Source of the DNA: Desulfobacteraceae bacterium
Lineage (GTDB): Bacteria; Desulfobacterota; Desulfobacteria; Desulfobacterales; Desulfobacteraceae
Reading direction: 5' to 3'
Assembly: GCA_024226935.1 (NCBI GenBank)
Contig: JAAELK010000152.1
Location: forward strand, 1-64,000
DNA: 64,000 nucleotides
The notes beneath the pieces were generated by a model. It saw nothing but the letters and a program-made list of their open reading frames with translations, made no database searches and was not told the origin of the DNA. The translations under genes were made by a program, and so were the position numbers. Positions 29,100 to 37,013 of the stretch are shown piece by piece (the first letter of the stretch is position 1; every line of letters begins with the position of its first letter).

Positions 29100-29175
29100 T
29101 GGTGGGCCGTGCTGGGCTCGAACCAGCGACTCTCTGCTTAAAAGGCAGATACTCTGCCAACTGAGTTAACGGCCC
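29100..29175 (-). tRNA. tRNA-Lys(TTT)
   Basis: The minus strand has acceptor GGGCCGT paired with ACGGCCC, anticodon stem TCTGC/GCAGA with loop CTTTTAA (anticodon TTT), T-arm GGTTCGAGCCC and an encoded CCA end. It is the first gene after a consensus promoter, followed by tRNA-Glu. Confidence 0.96.
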
Positions 29176-29200
29176 GTTGGGCTGTCCGAAAAACAAGGCG

Positions 29201-29229
29201 AATCTATACGTTTTATGGCTCCCTGTCAA
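29201..29229 (-). promoter_or_regulatory. sigma-70 promoter of the tRNA-Lys/tRNA-Glu operon
   Basis: On the minus strand: TTGACA (29224-29229), 17-nt spacer, TAGATT (29201-29206), then about 25 nt to the mature tRNA-Lys. Confidence 0.8.
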
Positions 29230-29281
29230 CAGTTTTTTTAAATTTATTATATTAAATATATTCTGCCGTGGACAATAGGGG

Positions 29282-30244
29282 TCAATCACAACCACTAACA
29301 TACTGTAACATATGCTGATATAATTCAAGCATTTCTTTATCAATAAGTTTTAAAACAGTTTTTCCTAATTGTTTTCCCCTCCCAATGACATCGGGATCAA
29401 TAGAATCCTTTTTTTTAACTTCAAAACTGGAGTTTTGAAAAAACGGCGCCCCATTGAATGTGGGTTCCAAAAGCAACTCGTTCCATTTGATACCTACTCT
29501 ATCGGCCAACATCATCATGATCTTACTTGAATTCAAAATCAAATCCTCAAATCTAAATACAATCAAATGATCCTGTTCTGCCATGGCCAGAGCTTGTCTG
29601 AAAATTATTTTATAATAATCCACAGCCTCAAAGGGATCTTGTGAAAATGGGGTACTACTACGAAGATTTATTGCAGAAGCTAACCAATCATCGGGTTTCC
29701 TGATCATAAAAACCATTTTACCATTTGGATAAACTTGTTTAAAATTGATAAAATTTTGTTCATACAATTCCGGTTTACGTAAAGTCATTTGCCCAACAAC
29801 ATATTTTTTAGACCCATATAAATTCTGATTATTCCGCCACCCGTTGAATACCGCTGTAAAAAAAGCATTAAAATAATCCCGTGGTGTATCCCCGGCTAAA
29901 AATGAATTAAATATTTCTCGATACCATTTTCCATTAAAATAAATAGGATACAACTCCTGGGCCATATTTGATGACTGCTTTTTCATGCCCACCAGATGAA
30001 ATTTTTCCATATTCATATAGGAAAAAATATCCTCCAGCACATTTTTTGAATTTAAAATCCTTTGCTTTTCCGGCCAGATCCGATCTTTATCTGCGAACCC
30101 AAATACTGACGGATAACAATGGATTTGCGGATGGGAGTCCAAAAGCCGTAGCAGCAGAGTACCACCAGATCTTGGCAGTTGACATATCCAAAGGACATTT
30201 TGTGTAACCGGTTTTACCCACTCCGATTTAAATAATTCCGTCAT
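29282..30244 (-). CDS. PAPS-dependent sulfotransferase family protein
   Basis: A 320-residue sulfotransferase-fold protein. The 5'-phosphosulfate loop is LPRSGGTLLLRLLDSHPQI near 24-42, and a 3'-phosphate segment is present in MIRKPDDWLASAINLR. Members move sulfate from PAPS to sugars, proteins or lipids; the target here is unknown. It is the last gene of a five-gene minus-strand unit (hisH-like, hisF-like, pseA-like, methylase, this), 6 nt after the methylase. That context suggests a sugar or flagellin-glycan acceptor (inference). Confidence 0.8.
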   Translation of the reverse strand: MTELFKSEWVKPVTQNVLWICQLPRSGGTLLLRLLDSHPQIHCYPSVFGFADKDRIWPEKQRILNSKNVLEDIFSYMNMEKFHLVGMKKQSSNMAQELYPIYFNGKWYREIFNSFLAGDTPRDYFNAFFTAVFNGWRNNQNLYGSKKYVVGQMTLRKPELYEQNFINFKQVYPNGKMVFMIRKPDDWLASAINLRSSTPFSQDPFEAVDYYKIIFRQALAMAEQDHLIVFRFEDLILNSSKIMMMLADRVGIKWNELLLEPTFNGAPFFQNSSFEVKKKDSIDPDVIGRGKQLGKTVLKLIDKEMLELYQHMLQYVSGCD

Positions 30245-30250
30245 AATTAT

Positions 30251-30907
30251 CTATCCAAGATTATTTTTTTTAAATAGCCACCAATGACTGTTATCACTCG
30301 AATCAAAACGCTGCCATAAAAAACCATAATCAACAATTGTCAGGGACGGGAATGTATCCAAATACAAACCACCGAAATCCCTTTTGAATAACAATCCATT
30401 TTTACCATGGTAGCTTACTTCCCGGGGTTCATGGGCAAAATACTCAATGCAGACAATATAGTATTTGGAAACCCTGTAAATTTCCTGGATCATTTTCTTT
30501 AAATCATCAGGGCAAACATGAATCAACACGCCTGAAGTAAAAACCATATCAATACTATTATCGGAATAGGGTAATGAAAAACCATCCGATTCGTGCAATA
30601 CAACATTCTCAAGAATCTTATTTTCCCGGACTGCCCTGCATGCCTTTGCATTAGGCTCAACTGCATGCAGCTCATCCAGATAATTTTGCAATACAATCAA
30701 ATTCCTGCCAATATTGCACCCAACTTCAAGGGCACTTTTAGGATAAGGGGTTAAGGCACGGGATAAAATTTTCCCCCAATCGCAATGCAATTTTTGAATA
30801 TTTTCTTTAGAAATACGATTTCTATCCCTTAAGGAGTATTCAAACCCAAAATCCGATTTCCAAAATTCAAGCTGACTTGTCATTTTTTTAACCATCTGCC
30901 CTTTCAT
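30251..30907 (-). CDS. SAM-dependent methyltransferase, pseudaminic-acid-associated type
   Basis: A class I methyltransferase of 218 residues. The SAM motif I is ALEVGCNIGRNL, followed by the acidic HAVEPNA and the later FTSGVLIHVCPDD. The N-terminal EFWKSDFGFEYSLRDRN strongly resembles the methylases found next to pseudaminic acid genes. The likely job is O- or N-methylation of a nonulosonic acid or its precursor (inference). It starts inside the end of the pseA-like gene (4-nt overlap) and ends 6 nt before the sulfotransferase. Confidence 0.8.
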   Translation of the reverse strand: MKGQMVKKMTSQLEFWKSDFGFEYSLRDRNRISKENIQKLHCDWGKILSRALTPYPKSALEVGCNIGRNLIVLQNYLDELHAVEPNAKACRAVRENKILENVVLHESDGFSLPYSDNSIDMVFTSGVLIHVCPDDLKKMIQEIYRVSKYYIVCIEYFAHEPREVSYHGKNGLLFKRDFGGLYLDTFPSLTIVDYGFLWQRFDSSDNSHWWLFKKNNLG

Positions 30908-32202
30908 AGAATCATAAATTGCGGGTCAAACATATCGAACGCCGAATCCCCGATTTTTTCAGGGGGATTTTCAACATTATAATATAGAGACTTATTATTT
31001 TTTGAAAAAGTCCTGTCCGATACAAGTTCAAGCCTTGCGGGTTCAGTATATTCGGTTTTCAGATGATGAATAATGCTGTCTTTTACCTGCCACTGATTAT
31101 TCTTTTTTTCCCAAATAAGTTGATCCCTCATGGGTTCAACCATTTGATAAAAAGCCTCTTTTGTAAGGTCCAGAAAATCCAGATAGGTTTCGAGGGTTTC
31201 AGGCTCTACATGGTCATATTGTTCAACCAATGGCACCCCCTGCTCACGAGACATCCTTCCATGCCGTATTTCCATGGAAGCATCATCCGTTGCCCTTCCA
31301 TAGCCAAATTTAAGATATTTCAAATAATCATGGACATCATTTGCATGATCTTCAATTTTGGAATACAGATTAAAACTTCTTTCCCTTTTATAACTGATAG
31401 TACCAAAACCCCACTTTTCAATCATCTTTTCTGCGTGCTGTTTGGCATCCCAATAAAAAAAATTACTGATATAAATCCCCTTAACCCCTGTCCTTTCAAT
31501 AGCTTCATCGGAAGGGTAAACGTAGGGAGCTAAATCCTGAAGAGAAATAGTACCTCCTGATTTTTTAATCAGATCTTCTGGTTCGTATCCCCTCATATCA
31601 TGCTCTTTTCTGGTCCATTTTGTAAACTCTACAAAATCTTCCAATGAGACAACCCCGGTAAGCTCTGCAAACCCATGTTCCCCCCAGACAATCAAGGGAA
31701 TATTTTTTTCAACCGCTACCTGGAAGGGAACCGTTCGGATACCGGCATGATAATGCCAGGTAATATCTCCCACGGTTTCAAGCATGAATCGAGCAATTTT
31801 TTTTACTGACTTTGGATTTGCCGTCACCCGGACAAGATCACATCCTGACTTTGCAACGAGATTTTCAAGATTTTTCACACCAGATTTTGTATTAAAAATA
31901 TGATTAAATGTCACCAGCAACGGATTCATTCCATATTTTTCCTTAAGCAAATAAACCTGATAATGACTATCCTTTCCACCGCTTACTGGAATGATACAAT
32001 CATAAATATTTCCCCTTTTTTGTGCCTCTGCCCGGGCCTCTGAAAGAAGCTGCCGGAATATTTGCTCTCTTTTTACCCAGTCAATTTCAAGATTCTGGCG
32101 GGATTCATGGTATTTACAGCCGCTACAGATGCCGTCATCATCATCAAAAATAATTGTTGGCTTTGCATTCTCAGGATATAGACACCTGGCACAATATCTC
32201 AT
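30904..32202 (-). CDS. pseA: N-acetyl sugar amidotransferase (PseA/WbuX/WbpG family)
   Basis: An ATP-dependent enzyme that converts an N-acetyl group of a sugar into an acetamidino group, using ammonia from the partner glutaminase. An N-terminal zinc ribbon (C4, C7, C26, C29) is followed by the PP-loop ATP motif IPVSGGKDSHY. The middle contains the family segment WHYHAGIRTVPFQVAVEKNIPLIVWGEHGF. The length is 432 aa, somewhat longer than Campylobacter PseA. The HisF-like and HisH-like genes lie directly upstream, the trio known from acetamidino-sugar clusters. The acceptor is probably a pseudaminic or legionaminic acid (inference). Confidence 0.9.
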   Translation of the reverse strand: MRYCARCLYPENAKPTIIFDDDDGICSGCKYHESRQNLEIDWVKREQIFRQLLSEARAEAQKRGNIYDCIIPVSGGKDSHYQVYLLKEKYGMNPLLVTFNHIFNTKSGVKNLENLVAKSGCDLVRVTANPKSVKKIARFMLETVGDITWHYHAGIRTVPFQVAVEKNIPLIVWGEHGFAELTGVVSLEDFVEFTKWTRKEHDMRGYEPEDLIKKSGGTISLQDLAPYVYPSDEAIERTGVKGIYISNFFYWDAKQHAEKMIEKWGFGTISYKRERSFNLYSKIEDHANDVHDYLKYLKFGYGRATDDASMEIRHGRMSREQGVPLVEQYDHVEPETLETYLDFLDLTKEAFYQMVEPMRDQLIWEKKNNQWQVKDSIIHHLKTEYTEPARLELVSDRTFSKNNKSLYYNVENPPEKIGDSAFDMFDPQFMIL

Positions 32203-32237
32203 TTTTATTTCCTTTTCTTGTAGATCACCCCATGCAC

Positions 32238-33002
32238 TTATATCTGCCGGACATTCAACCCAACTTCAGCTAAATATTGTTTGGCTTTTTTTGTACTATG
32301 CTCGGTATAGTGGAATATATTGGCTGCAGCAACTGCATCGGCTTTTGCCCTCTGGATACCATCCACCAGATCTTGCCAATGAAAAACACCGCCCATGGCA
32401 ACGACAGGTATGGAAACCAAACTGCTGATTTGTCTAATCAATGGGATATGGTATCCCTTTCGATTACCATCATGATCCAGGGAATTAATAAACAATTCTC
32501 CAGCTCCTTTCTGCTCTGCCTTTTGTGCCCAATCCCCAACTTTCACCTGCTGAATATCACTTCCTCTATCAATTACCACAAAAGATTCTCCAGAAGAATT
32601 TTGTTTCGCATCAATTGAAACCACAACACATTGCCTGCCAAATTTATTGGCTAATATAGATATTAAATCAGGGTTCCTGTACGCATCTGTATTCACAATA
32701 ATTTTATCCGCTCCATTTGCCAAAAGCGCTCGAGCATAAGCGATATCATTAATCCACCCACCTGCTGTCATCGGCACAAAACATTCTTTCGAAAGCCGCT
32801 TAACAATATCCACAAAAAAATCTTTTGTGGATACATCTCTGGATACATTCAGCAAGACAATTTCATCAACGGCCCAACGATTAAAACTTTCAATGGCATG
32901 GACAGGATCATAGTGAATGATATTAGTATGTTTAAATTTAACACTTTGCACCACCTGCCCATTGCGCAGAAGAATGACAGCTATTAATCTATTTTTTAAC
33001 AT
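32238..33002 (-). CDS. HisF-like cyclase-family subunit of the amidotransferase
   Basis: A 254-residue (beta-alpha)8 barrel related to imidazole-glycerol-phosphate synthase HisF. True HisF starts with an IPCLDV-type strand whose Asp11 is catalytic; here the strand reads IAVILLRNG, so that Asp is replaced by Leu. The later Asp in VVVSIDAKQ, the GGW and GGVFHW phosphate loops are kept. Loss of the cyclase Asp and position next to pseA fit the HisF2/WbuZ role: barrel that channels ammonia to the amidotransferase, not histidine synthesis. Its start overlaps the hisH-like stop by 1 nt. Confidence 0.85.
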   Translation of the reverse strand: MLKNRLIAVILLRNGQVVQSVKFKHTNIIHYDPVHAIESFNRWAVDEIVLLNVSRDVSTKDFFVDIVKRLSKECFVPMTAGGWINDIAYARALLANGADKIIVNTDAYRNPDLISILANKFGRQCVVVSIDAKQNSSGESFVVIDRGSDIQQVKVGDWAQKAEQKGAGELFINSLDHDGNRKGYHIPLIRQISSLVSIPVVAMGGVFHWQDLVDGIQRAKADAVAAANIFHYTEHSTKKAKQYLAEVGLNVRQI

Positions 33003-33619
33003 CAGCCCGATAACCCGATAAAATTTTTTATCAACTGTAACCCGGATTGCTGACTCTTTTCCGGATGAAATTGAACACCATACACATTCTCCTTTCTTAT
33101 GGCAGAAACAAATGGCATCCCATGATTAGTCATGGCAAGTATATTGGATTCATCTTCACAATGAAAATAATATGAATGTGCAAAATAAAAATCCATATTG
33201 GTTTCAATGTTGAAAAAAAATGGATCTTGTTTTGTGATACCAACCGTATTCCAACCCATATGGGGGACTCGATATAAAGATAAGTCCACTCGAAAAGGCA
33301 GTATCTCACCACCAATAAGATCCAGTCCAGAAAAAACCCCAAACTCCTGACTTATAGTTGCCAGCAACTGCATTCCCAGACAAATCCCTAATAAATATTT
33401 CCCTTTTTTAACCTCTAGGGGAATAGCAGTTGAAAAGCCCGCCTTATCCAGGCTTTCCATGGCCTCACCAAAGGCACCCACCCCCGGTAAAATCAACTTT
33501 GAGCAATCCTCCAAATCCCTTGGATGATCTGCAATAAGTATTTGTTCATCAGTGCAATAAGCGACTGCATTTACTACAGATTTTATATTACCAGCGTTAT
33601 AATTTATTATACCAATCAT
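33002..33619 (-). CDS. HisH-like glutamine amidotransferase
   Basis: A 205-residue class I glutaminase. Catalytic Cys is in LLGICLGMQLL, and the His and Glu of the triad are in VQFHPEKSQQSG. The N-terminus MIGIINYNAGNIKSV is typical of HisH. It is the first gene of the unit and lies divergent (138 nt) from the glycosyltransferase-like gene. Next to HisF- and PseA-like genes it most likely supplies ammonia for acetamidino transfer, with histidine biosynthesis less likely since no other his gene is near. Confidence 0.88.
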   Translation of the reverse strand: MIGIINYNAGNIKSVVNAVAYCTDEQILIADHPRDLEDCSKLILPGVGAFGEAMESLDKAGFSTAIPLEVKKGKYLLGICLGMQLLATISQEFGVFSGLDLIGGEILPFRVDLSLYRVPHMGWNTVGITKQDPFFFNIETNMDFYFAHSYYFHCEDESNILAMTNHGMPFVSAIRKENVYGVQFHPEKSQQSGLQLIKNFIGLSG

Positions 33620-33757
33620 CGATCCTGTCTTTTCTATATTTTTATCATCAGGTATCTAATAATTTACTTTTCTTTCTCTAAATTCTATGCAACAGTAAAA
33701 TCAATTTTATTAACAATTAAAAAAACAGTACATCATAAAGAACACTACTGGCAACAT

Positions 33758-34936
33758 ATGAATGCAAATAAAAAAAAAATACTCTGGCTCATTCAGTCAA
33801 ACCAAATAACTTCCACAATCTGTGATTTCCTCCAGTTACTACAGAACCGAACAAAAGAAATCATTGACCTGTCATTCATTGTCCCTGAAACCTCTTCGGA
33901 CATTCTGGATAAGACAAAGAATCTAAGCCCAACATGCTTCAAACTGTCCAGCCGGTTTGCAACTAAATCCTATCAAGGTTTTCTGGCCAAAAAACAAATC
34001 CTCAGTAAAACACAATTTCCTCAAGGACTGGCCGTTAACGATGTTTTACTCTTAGATGATCTGGGGGGCGGTAATGTTACCCAGACCACCCTTAATATTA
34101 AAAAGCAGTCCAACACCTGTGGTTTAATCTTACAAATCCCAACTCCTTTGGGTTCTTCAGACTCTGAAGAACGTGTATTCCAGGCAGCCGTTGTTTGGGC
34201 AACACAAAACCAAATTCCGATTATAGGGTATGAGCTGTTGCCCCTTGATATCCGATGGACCCTGACAACTTCCCTTCCCGATGGAGTAATCACAAAATCC
34301 AGGGAAAGCCATGACTATTTAAAAGAAATATTAGACCACAAAAATATCTGGCTGTTACCATTATCTGAAGCATCTATATTTTCATCCACGTCATCAAACT
34401 TTCATTTAAACGGTGTTAAAGCATCCTACCATTACAAAACCACACATAAGATACCGGAAGATAGGACTGTATTGTACCTTCCCCACAATGTGGCAATCAC
34501 CTATGAATATCAGGAAATGCTTAAAATAATTGCCCCCATGGGAAAAAAAATTCACCTGATGTTCGGTTATGGAGAAGATCAGGTAAGGGGAGCCCACAGT
34601 CAAAACCAAATGATTGAAACCATCTATAAAAATGAATTAAACCTGTTTGCCTCATACTCATTCCACAACACAAACTCACTTTGGGAAATGTTAATGGCCG
34701 ACAGCCTGGTTGCCTGCAGTGCTTGTTTTCAGACCGATGTTGCCCAGGCAAAAAACATACCCACTATTATATATGATCCCATGCTAAAACCAATAACCCA
34801 TGGATTTAAACTGCGGGTCAACAAGGCTGAATCTTTACAAAGGGCCATCAAAGACGTGATTACCCTTAGAACAAAACAAATGGAACTTGGAACAATTTTC
34901 ATGCATTTAGCAAAGAGGCTACCAGACAATGACTGA
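33758..34936 (+). CDS. GT-B glycosyltransferase-like protein of unknown specificity
   Basis: A 392-residue protein that I cannot assign to a known family. The alternating alpha/beta pattern (ILWLIQSNQI, VLLLDDLGGGN, IIGYELLPLDI, TVLYLPHNVAITYEYQEMLKIIAPMG, then HSFHNTN-like and DSLVACSACFQTDVAQAKNIPTIIYD) resembles GT-B glycosyltransferases or CDP-glycerol transferases, including the C-terminal ligand segment. The chosen start is ATG 33758; the upstream open frame reads as AT-rich low-complexity. Only a weak ribosome site is visible. It overlaps the next gene by 8 nt, so the two are probably co-translated. Confidence 0.65.
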   Translation: MNANKKKILWLIQSNQITSTICDFLQLLQNRTKEIIDLSFIVPETSSDILDKTKNLSPTCFKLSSRFATKSYQGFLAKKQILSKTQFPQGLAVNDVLLLDDLGGGNVTQTTLNIKKQSNTCGLILQIPTPLGSSDSEERVFQAAVVWATQNQIPIIGYELLPLDIRWTLTTSLPDGVITKSRESHDYLKEILDHKNIWLLPLSEASIFSSTSSNFHLNGVKASYHYKTTHKIPEDRTVLYLPHNVAITYEYQEMLKIIAPMGKKIHLMFGYGEDQVRGAHSQNQMIETIYKNELNLFASYSFHNTNSLWEMLMADSLVACSACFQTDVAQAKNIPTIIYDPMLKPITHGFKLRVNKAESLQRAIKDVITLRTKQMELGTIFMHLAKRLPDND

Positions 34937-37007
34937 TTTCTGGAAAAACAAAAAAATTCTTGCGTACATTGCATTGACACACCATACCCGATTTATCACC
35001 CCTATCATGAAAAGACTGGAATCCCAGGGCGCAAATATAAAATATATCGTGGGACAGGCAGAACGATCCCAGGAGATTACTGCCATTGAGCTTGGACTTA
35101 AGTATTCCCACATTTTTGACTACGTTACAAATAATGACCATGAAGAAATCCTGAAAAACTATCATCTCCTAAGAAAGACTTTTGCAGGATCATTGAAACA
35201 TGATTTTTTTCTGAATGTCCACCCGACAACTGTAACTGATAAAACACTATTTTCGACTGCCACTGAATATGTGGGTTTTAAAAATCTATTAAAACAAGAA
35301 AAGCCGGACCTTTGTTTTGCCCTCCACGAAATCAATCGATGGGGAAAAATGTTCGCTTTCTGGGCAAAAAAAAGTCACTGCCCCTTTATTTCTCTACAGG
35401 AAGGATTGTCCTATGGACTTGACTTTGGTCTTTCTGGGCATGCCCAATATTCAACCCTTAATCTTGTATGGGGGAAAAGGATCAAAAAAAAACTGATCCA
35501 TTTTGATGCCCCTGAATCTAAAATTATTCCGGTGGGCAATACTCATCTTGCCAAAGAAATCACCTATCAAATCCAAAACAAAATCAGGGAAACCAAGCGA
35601 AAACAATACAAAATATTTGATGCGTTTGTTACACTGCTGATTTTATCTTCCCGTTTACCGGGTCCGGATCTGTTTAAACCAATTTTCAAGGCTGTATCAG
35701 ACAATAAGACCCAAAAAATTTTTGTTAAGTTCCACCCGTCCGGTAAAAAACCCCAGATTGATAAATGGATCCAGGCCATTACCGCTCAATTTAAAAACAA
35801 CTGTTTTTTCATCCATGCCCAGGAAAATACCTACGATCTGATATCCATGGCAGATGTAGTGGTACTTGGTCAAAAAAGCACCACCGGCCTTGAAACCCTG
35901 GCCTTTGGCAAACCTTTAGTCAAATTGGACTTTGCTTATATTCCCAAAGCACCTCATTCCTTTGTAGACCAGGGGGTAGCCCTGAAGATGCGGGCGGAAG
36001 AACTTGCTGAAAACCTGATAAAAAAGACTGATTTTTCCCAGCTTATGGATCATGACAAAATTGATCAATATCTCAAAACCGAACTGACAAATACGACAAC
36101 AGCTATTGAAACAGTTTGCACCATACTTCAAAAAACCATCCAGGCCAATAAAACTAACTTCTTACCAATCCCCATCAACCCACAAGATTACGGAAAAAAA
36201 TTATCCATTCTTATACAGGTTCCGGAGGATCCTAAGTTATTTCTGGCCCAACTTGAGGCAATAGCAATCAATTCCCAGAATGCAGGGGAATATGAAACAT
36301 TAATCCTGATACCTGACACCCCATCCCTCCCCATGCAACAAATATTGGATTCCCTGGAAGGAGATATAAAATTAATTCCAGTGACCAAAGGGCAAAATAA
36401 AATTGATGTCATGAACAAAATCCTGAAAACAGCGACGGGGGGAACTCTAATATTTTTTGAAAAAAATCTGGCCCCGCTGAAAGGATGGCTGAAAATTTTG
36501 AACAAAGGATTTGCAACCCATGGAGATGCCAAAATTTTGGGTGCAAGAATATCGGACAAAGAGGGTAAAATTGCAAATGCAGGTATGGTGGTCGATCATA
36601 ACAACACACCGATTTGCGCATACCAGCATTTAAACATTGACTTTCCCGGTGCGTTAAAGGAAAGAAGTTTCCAGATGGTGGACTATTTTCTGGCCGTCAA
36701 AAAAGAACTATTTTTTCAAGCAGGTGGCTTCAGCCCGGAAGCAGGGGCTTATATGTTTCAAGATTTCTGTCTAAAAGCCATAGAACACACAGGCGATCCA
36801 GATACAATTATCTACCTGCCTGATCTTAAGATGATATTCTTGACCCAACACCCGGAAAAAACAGATACGGACCATGCTATTTATTTTTACGGCAAATGGA
36901 ACGGCTACTTATGGGAATCCGAACTCAAACTACGAAATGAAGATGGTGTATCACTCGAAGATTTAACCCATGCCAGACTGACTTCTGCCATGCAGGCCTT
37001 CAGATAA
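34929..37007 (+). CDS. two-domain glycosyltransferase: GT-B-like N-terminus, GT-2-like C-terminus
   Basis: A 692-residue protein in two parts. Residues 1-400 look like a GT-B or capsule-type transferase (ALTHHTRFITPIMKRLESQG, then PFISLQEGLSYGLDF, FVKFHPSGKKPQIDKWI and VVVLGQKSTTGLETLAFGKPLVKLD). Residues about 415-660 resemble a GT-A family 2 domain (LSILIQVPEDPKLFLAQLEAI, then TLIFFEKNLAPLKGWLKIL where DxD-type proteins keep an acidic pair, and FLAVKKELFFQAGGFSPE). The DxD motif is not obvious. It overlaps the upstream gene by 8 nt and lies 6 nt before the PseG fusion. It probably builds or extends the glycan. Confidence 0.65.
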   Translation: MTDFWKNKKILAYIALTHHTRFITPIMKRLESQGANIKYIVGQAERSQEITAIELGLKYSHIFDYVTNNDHEEILKNYHLLRKTFAGSLKHDFFLNVHPTTVTDKTLFSTATEYVGFKNLLKQEKPDLCFALHEINRWGKMFAFWAKKSHCPFISLQEGLSYGLDFGLSGHAQYSTLNLVWGKRIKKKLIHFDAPESKIIPVGNTHLAKEITYQIQNKIRETKRKQYKIFDAFVTLLILSSRLPGPDLFKPIFKAVSDNKTQKIFVKFHPSGKKPQIDKWIQAITAQFKNNCFFIHAQENTYDLISMADVVVLGQKSTTGLETLAFGKPLVKLDFAYIPKAPHSFVDQGVALKMRAEELAENLIKKTDFSQLMDHDKIDQYLKTELTNTTTAIETVCTILQKTIQANKTNFLPIPINPQDYGKKLSILIQVPEDPKLFLAQLEAIAINSQNAGEYETLILIPDTPSLPMQQILDSLEGDIKLIPVTKGQNKIDVMNKILKTATGGTLIFFEKNLAPLKGWLKILNKGFATHGDAKILGARISDKEGKIANAGMVVDHNNTPICAYQHLNIDFPGALKERSFQMVDYFLAVKKELFFQAGGFSPEAGAYMFQDFCLKAIEHTGDPDTIIYLPDLKMIFLTQHPEKTDTDHAIYFYGKWNGYLWESELKLRNEDGVSLEDLTHARLTSAMQAFR

Positions 37008-37013
37008 ATAGCC

